Assembly (NCBI GenBank): GCA_035699705.1
Contig: DASSPI010000066.1
Location: 1-64,000 of the forward strand
Length of the DNA: 64,000 nt
Direction of reading: 5' to 3'
From: CANKHA01 sp035699705
GTDB taxonomy: Bacteria > Pseudomonadota > Alphaproteobacteria > Rhizobiales > Xanthobacteraceae
A program made the position numbers and the translations under genes. The notes under the pieces are model-generated. The model saw nothing but the letters and a program-made list of their open reading frames with translations. It searched no databases and had not been told where the DNA came from. Shown here one piece after another: positions 60,129 through 64,000 of this stretch. Within the stretch, counting starts at the first letter, position 1, and each line of letters opens with the position of its first letter.

Positions 60129-61314
60129 TAATCGCCGCGAGGCGCTAATCACCGGCATCGGCATCGTCTCTTGTCTGGGTGAAGGAGCGGAAGCGCATTG
60201 GCAGGCGCTGTCGAGCGCGCAACCGCGGGCCGATACGACGACATTCGCGCCTTACATCGTGCATCCGATCGCGCCGCTCGACTACGACAAGCAGATTCCA
60301 AAGAAAGGCGACCAGCGGCAGATGGAGCCCTGGCAGCGTATCGGCACCTACGCCGCCGGACTGGCCCTGGAGTCGGCGAACGCCAAGGGCAATGCCGATC
60401 TGCTGGCGAAAATGGACATGATCGTCGCTGCCGGCGGGGGCGAGCGCGATCTCTCGGTGGACAGCGCGATCCTGAGCGGACGGCAAAAGGCGCCCTTGCC
60501 CGACTCCTTTCTCAACGAGCGGCTGATGAACGACCTGCGCCCGACCCTGTTCCTGGCACAGCTCTCCAATCTACTCGCCGGCAATATCTCGATCGTCCAT
60601 GGCGTCACCGGGTCGTCACGCACCTTCATGGGGGAAGAAGCCTCCGGCGTCGACGCGGTGCGGATCGCGGTCTCCCGCATCAATGCCGGACAAAGCGATA
60701 TCGTGCTGGTCGGCGGCGCGCACAACGGCGAGCGTCGGGATCTGTTGATGCTTTACGAGTTCGGCCGCTGCAATCTGAAGGACAAATTCGCTCCGGTATG
60801 GGAGCGCGGGCCTGCCGGCGGATTCGCCTTGGGCTCGATGGGAGCCTTTCTGGTACTGGAATCGCGCGCCCATGCGAAAGCGCGCGGCGCCAAAGCGCTG
60901 GCGCAGCTGTCGTCGGTTGTCTCCGACCGCTCAAAGCGGCAGCCGGGAACCGTCGGCTCTGCGCTCAAGCGCTTATGGGACGGCGTGGCACAGCGCCTGC
61001 GGCCGGGGCAGTTCGCCGTGCTTTCGGGCGCGAGCGGCGCGGAGCCGGCCACCGGCGAGGAGCGCGGTTTCCTCGCCGAGCAGATCAAGGCTCCCATTCG
61101 CGCCACCGGCACTTATCTTGGGCATGCCATGGAGCCGCAATTTCCGATGAATATTGCGCTGGCCGCGATGGTTGTCAGCCGTGGTAAGCTGTTCCCTCCG
61201 GGGGACAGATCCGGGATGGAATCGCCCACAGACGCGGCCATTACCCAGGTGGCGGTCACCGGTGTGGGGCATTGGCGTGGTGAAGGCCTGGCGCTGGTCG
61301 AAGCGGCGGCCTGA
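60121..61314 (+). CDS. ketosynthase-like protein lacking the catalytic Cys (FabF2/CLF-like)
   Basis: This encodes a 397-residue thiolase-fold protein of the KAS family. The fold is intact (LITGIGIVSCLGEG; VLVGGAHNGERRDLL; GFALGSMGAFLVLE), but where active enzymes have TACASG it reads TGSSRTFMG, so the nucleophilic Cys is Ser. The first His motif (NPHGT) appears absent (LSGASGAE), while a His is kept in LGHAMEP. It resembles chain-length factors that pair with an active KS. The next gene is an active KS, so a heterodimer is likely. Neighbouring order matches fabF2XL-fabF1XL. Confidence 0.9.
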   Translation: MADNRREALITGIGIVSCLGEGAEAHWQALSSAQPRADTTTFAPYIVHPIAPLDYDKQIPKKGDQRQMEPWQRIGTYAAGLALESANAKGNADLLAKMDMIVAAGGGERDLSVDSAILSGRQKAPLPDSFLNERLMNDLRPTLFLAQLSNLLAGNISIVHGVTGSSRTFMGEEASGVDAVRIAVSRINAGQSDIVLVGGAHNGERRDLLMLYEFGRCNLKDKFAPVWERGPAGGFALGSMGAFLVLESRAHAKARGAKALAQLSSVVSDRSKRQPGTVGSALKRLWDGVAQRLRPGQFAVLSGASGAEPATGEERGFLAEQIKAPIRATGTYLGHAMEPQFPMNIALAAMVVSRGKLFPPGDRSGMESPTDAAITQVAVTGVGHWRGEGLALVEAAA

Positions 61315-61328
61315 AGAGGAACGTAAGG

Positions 61329-62606
61329 ATGTCAGCAAAAACCGATAAAGCCGGGCGGCCGATCGTCGTCGTCACTGGGCTCGGCGTCGTCACCTCGCTC
61401 GGCGCGGGCAAGGCCGACAATTGGGCACGGCTGACCGCGGGCGAATCCGGCATCCACACGATCACCCGCTTTGCCACCGACAATCTGAAAACCAAAATCG
61501 CCGGCTCGGTCGATTTCCTGCCGGTCGAGCCTTTCTCCGCCCCCTCTCTGACCGAGACGCTCGCCGCCACGGCAGCGGAAGAAGCGATCATGGAATCGAG
61601 CATTGGCTCGCGCGGCGATTTCCCCGGCCCGCTGTTCCTGGCCATGCCGCCGGTCGAGCTGGAATGGGCGCAGCGCATCGAGATCGCCGCCACGCTCAAT
61701 CAGGAGGCGTGCGACTATGACGAGTTGCTGCGCGTGTGCGGCGGCAGTCAATTTGCGCCCTACCACGAACGGTTCCTGTTCGGCTCGGTGGCTGATCACC
61801 TGGCGGACCGGTTCGGCACCAAGGGCTCGCCGATCTCGCTTTCCACCGCCTGCGCTTCCGGCGCGAGCGCGCTTCAACTCGGCATCGAAGCGATCCGGCG
61901 CGGCGAAACCGACGCGGCGCTGTGCATCGCCAGTGACGGCTCGATCAACGCGGAGTCGCTGGTGCGCTTCTCGCTGCTGTCGGCGTTGTCGACCTCGAAC
62001 GAGCCGCCGGCGGGCGCCGCCAAGCCTTTCTCCAAAAACCGCGACGGCTTTGTGATGGCCGAGGGCGCGGGCGCTTTGGTGCTGGAAAGCCTGGAATCCG
62101 CGCAGGCGCGCGGCGCCAGGATTTTGGGCGTGATGGAAGGCGCCGGTGAAATGGCGGACTCCTTCCACCGCACGCGTTCCAGCCCGGACGGCAAACCAAT
62201 CGTCGGCTGCATCCGCAACGCATTGGCGGATGCCGGGCTGACGCCGGACGACATCGATTACGTAAACCCGCACGGCACCGGCACCTCGGAAAATGACAAG
62301 ATGGAATGCGTCGGGATGATGAGCGTGTTTGGCGAGCGCGCCAGGCAGATCCCGGTCTCGTCCAACAAGTCCATGGTGGGCCACACGCTCTCCGCCGCCG
62401 GCGCAGTCGAGGCGGTGTTCAGTCTGTTGACCCTGGAGCATCAACGCATCCCGCCAACGATCAACTACAACCTGCCGGATCCGGCGATTCCGCTCGATGT
62501 GGTGCCCAACCTGGCGCGCGACGCCCGCGTGACGCACGTGATCTCGAATTCCTTCGGCTTCGGCGGGCAGAATGTCTCGCTGGTGATGGCGCGCGAGCCC
62601 GCCTGA
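61329..62606 (+). CDS. beta-ketoacyl-ACP synthase (FabF1-type)
   Basis: This encodes a 425-residue active ketosynthase. The triad is clear: STACASGASAL (Cys), YVNPHGTGTSEND (His) and SNKSMVGHTLSAAGAVE (His). Start is VVVTGLGVVTSLG. It elongates acyl chains on AcpXL, most likely with the Cys-less partner at 60121-61314. AAGAGGAACGTAAGG precedes the ATG. Length is normal for FabF. Confidence 0.93.
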   Translation: MSAKTDKAGRPIVVVTGLGVVTSLGAGKADNWARLTAGESGIHTITRFATDNLKTKIAGSVDFLPVEPFSAPSLTETLAATAAEEAIMESSIGSRGDFPGPLFLAMPPVELEWAQRIEIAATLNQEACDYDELLRVCGGSQFAPYHERFLFGSVADHLADRFGTKGSPISLSTACASGASALQLGIEAIRRGETDAALCIASDGSINAESLVRFSLLSALSTSNEPPAGAAKPFSKNRDGFVMAEGAGALVLESLESAQARGARILGVMEGAGEMADSFHRTRSSPDGKPIVGCIRNALADAGLTPDDIDYVNPHGTGTSENDKMECVGMMSVFGERARQIPVSSNKSMVGHTLSAAGAVEAVFSLLTLEHQRIPPTINYNLPDPAIPLDVVPNLARDARVTHVISNSFGFGGQNVSLVMAREPA

Positions 62607-62609
62607 CGG

Positions 62610-63632
62610 ATGCGCGCGCTCACCCTGATCGGCGATCGCAAGCTCGAGCTTGCCGATATTCCGCCTCCCCCGCCGCCGGGCGCCGGCGAGGTGCAGATCC
62701 GCGTCAAGGCGGTCGCGCTCAATCACCTCGATCTCTGGGGGTTCCGTGGCATGGCTTTCGCCAAGCGCAAGCTGCCGCTGATCGTGGGCGCCGAAGCGGC
62801 GGGTGAAATCGCGGCCGTCGGACCGGATATTTCGGGCTTCAAGGTCGGCGATCCGGTCGTCATGTATGGCGCGCTGACTTGCGGCAGCTGTAAGGCCTGC
62901 CGCGAGGGCCGCGATAACCTGTGCGAGAATGTCGGCGGCATCATGGGCTTTCACGTCGACGGCTTCGCGCGCGATCTGCTCAACCTCCCGGCACGCCTGG
63001 TTATCCCGGTGCCGAAGGGTGTGAGCATGCGCGACGCCGCCTGCGCGCCGATCGCCTTCTCCACGGTCGAACACATGCTGTTCGACAATGCCAAGCTGCA
63101 GCCGGGCGAAACGATCCTGGTGCATGCGGGCGGCTCCGGCATCGGCACCGCGGCAATCAAGATGGCAAAGGCGCTGGGCTGCACCGTGATCACCACCGTG
63201 GGCGATGACGAAAAGGCGGAGAAGGCCAAGGCGCTCGGCGCCGATCACGTGATCAATTACCGCACCGATCGCTTCGAGGGCGTGGTGCGCAAGCTCACGG
63301 CAAAGAAAGGCGTCGACGTCGTGTTCGAGCATGTCGGCGCCGAAACCTTTCCCGGCTCGCTGCTATCCCTGAAGCGCGGGGGGCGCCTCGTCACCTGCGG
63401 TTCCACCTCGGGCCCGAGCACCACGCTTAACCTGATGCAGCTCTTCCAGCAGCAATACAAAATCTTCGGCTCGTTCGGCGCTTCCATCCGCAATATCCGC
63501 GACAGCCTGGCGAAAATGGCGGGCGGCCTGCTGCCGGTGATCGACACCGAGGTGGCGCTGGCGGATTTGGAACGCGGGCTTGAGCGCATGGAAAGCCGCA
63601 AGGTGTTCGGCAAAGTCATCGTGCATTTCTAA
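62610..63632 (+). CDS. zinc-binding MDR alcohol dehydrogenase (VLCFA cluster)
   Basis: This encodes a 340-residue medium-chain dehydrogenase/reductase. The structural zinc lobe has CGSCKACREGRDNLC with four Cys. The catalytic region has VGAEAAGEIAAVG, where the usual GHE His is replaced, and HAGGSGIGTAAIKMAK is the NADPH motif. It corresponds to the adh-type gene of the rhizobial VLCFA cluster, and may act in reduction or oxidation of the chain. It begins three bases after fabF1. The altered catalytic motif suggests an enoyl-reductase-like mechanism without catalytic zinc. Confidence 0.88.
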   Translation: MRALTLIGDRKLELADIPPPPPPGAGEVQIRVKAVALNHLDLWGFRGMAFAKRKLPLIVGAEAAGEIAAVGPDISGFKVGDPVVMYGALTCGSCKACREGRDNLCENVGGIMGFHVDGFARDLLNLPARLVIPVPKGVSMRDAACAPIAFSTVEHMLFDNAKLQPGETILVHAGGSGIGTAAIKMAKALGCTVITTVGDDEKAEKAKALGADHVINYRTDRFEGVVRKLTAKKGVDVVFEHVGAETFPGSLLSLKRGGRLVTCGSTSGPSTTLNLMQLFQQQYKIFGSFGASIRNIRDSLAKMAGGLLPVIDTEVALADLERGLERMESRKVFGKVIVHF

Positions 63633-63643
63633 AGGCGGGCCAA

Positions 63644-64000
63644 TGCAGTCAGCCTTTCGACGCACCGCGCGGCAGGCCAAGGCCGCTCTTTATCTGCTGC
63701 TGGGCGCACTCGCCTTGCTGGTGCTCAAGGCCTTGCGGCTCACCGACCCAACCTGGGCGAGGGAAAAAGCCGGCCGGCTGTTGCGGCGCATCGGTCCCTG
63801 GCTGCCGGAACACCGCACCGGCCGCGCCAATCTGCAGGCCGCCTTCCCCGAATGGCCGCCGAGTGAGATCGAGCGCGTGCTCGGCGGCGTCTGGGATAAT
63901 CTTGGCCGCATCGGCGCGGAGTTCGTGCATCTCGACCGGCTATGGCATGTCATCAATGCCGACACCGGGGAGATGGATCAGGTCGAATTTACGCCGGAAA
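63644..64000 (+). CDS. lpxXL: lipid A very-long-chain acyltransferase LpxXL (partial)
   Basis: The first 119 residues are present; the gene runs off the window end. A basic N-terminus and one membrane helix (ALYLLLGALALLVLKAL) precede a LpxL/HtrB-type start: HRTGRANLQAAFPEWPPSE and VWDNLGRIGAEFVHLDRLW. The catalytic HX4D/E motif would be just beyond the end. It transfers the C28-type acyl chain from AcpXL to lipid A in the inner membrane. The ATG at 63644 follows GGCGGGCC, 11 bases after the dehydrogenase. Confidence 0.9.

Noticed and set aside
61332..63332. 666-codon open frame on the minus strand
   Set aside because: It is the shadow of the active ketosynthase and dehydrogenase genes, with Arg/His/Asp-rich, non-protein-like composition.

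Overview
The window is a GC-rich alphaproteobacterial chromosome segment, most likely from the Hyphomicrobiales (Rhizobiales; Bradyrhizobium, Rhodopseudomonas or Pseudolabrys-like). Three signs support this: an acpXL very-long-chain lipid A acyl cluster at the right end, a phyR-nepR-ecfG general stress response (GSR) core, and several orphan tripartite tricarboxylate transporter (TTT) receptors. No phage, insertion sequence or CRISPR array was seen.

Layout. 0-8.6 kb: small secreted or membrane proteins, ClpS, three periplasmic TTT-type receptors and a 3-hydroxyisobutyrate-dehydrogenase-like enzyme. 8.8-15.4 kb: a DUF1993 protein, a glutathione peroxidase, a NodB-type deacetylase, a DHFR-like reductase, DoxX, a GST, RlmE and Ppx/GppA. 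15.5-32.6 kb: a large alpha-glucan/trehalose island with malQ on the minus strand and the tightly coupled plus-strand run glgE, treS-maltokinase, glgB, glgX, treZ, treY. 32.7-39.3 kb: a DUF2934 protein, a predicted minus-strand small RNA, tRNA-Gln(CUG), and an operon of a secreted M29-like protein with an ABC/FtsX transporter. 39.7-47.2 kb: otsB-otsA, a GH15 hydrolase with glucose dehydrogenase, a sensory-rhodopsin-transducer-family protein without a rhodopsin, and a second otsA. 47.6-58.6 kb: small stress proteins, an HWE kinase, phyR, nepR-ecfG, DUF1328, ligD, a DUF892 ferritin-like protein, an iron-permease-family protein and an EAL protein. 58.6-64 kb: an RlpA-like protein and acpXL, fabZ, two ketosynthases, a dehydrogenase and lpxXL, which is cut by the window end.

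How it fits together. The sugar genes can convert trehalose to maltose, maltose-1-phosphate and branched glucan, and can return glucan to trehalose through GlgX and TreY/TreZ. OtsA/OtsB make trehalose de novo, and GH15 plus glucose dehydrogenase can take sugars down. No glgA, glgC or glgP is present here. Reading the intergenic DNA, I found five exact GGAAC-N16-CGTT sites (the reported EcfG-type promoter) in the correct orientation upstream of otsA2, a small secreted protein, ligD, the DUF892 gene and the permease gene. A palindromic site lies between phyR and nepR-ecfG, and several near matches lie elsewhere, including upstream of malQ. This suggests that much of 12-57 kb is one stress regulon linking osmoprotectant and glucan turnover, DNA end joining and iron handling. 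All functional calls are by eye from sequence; no database search was run.
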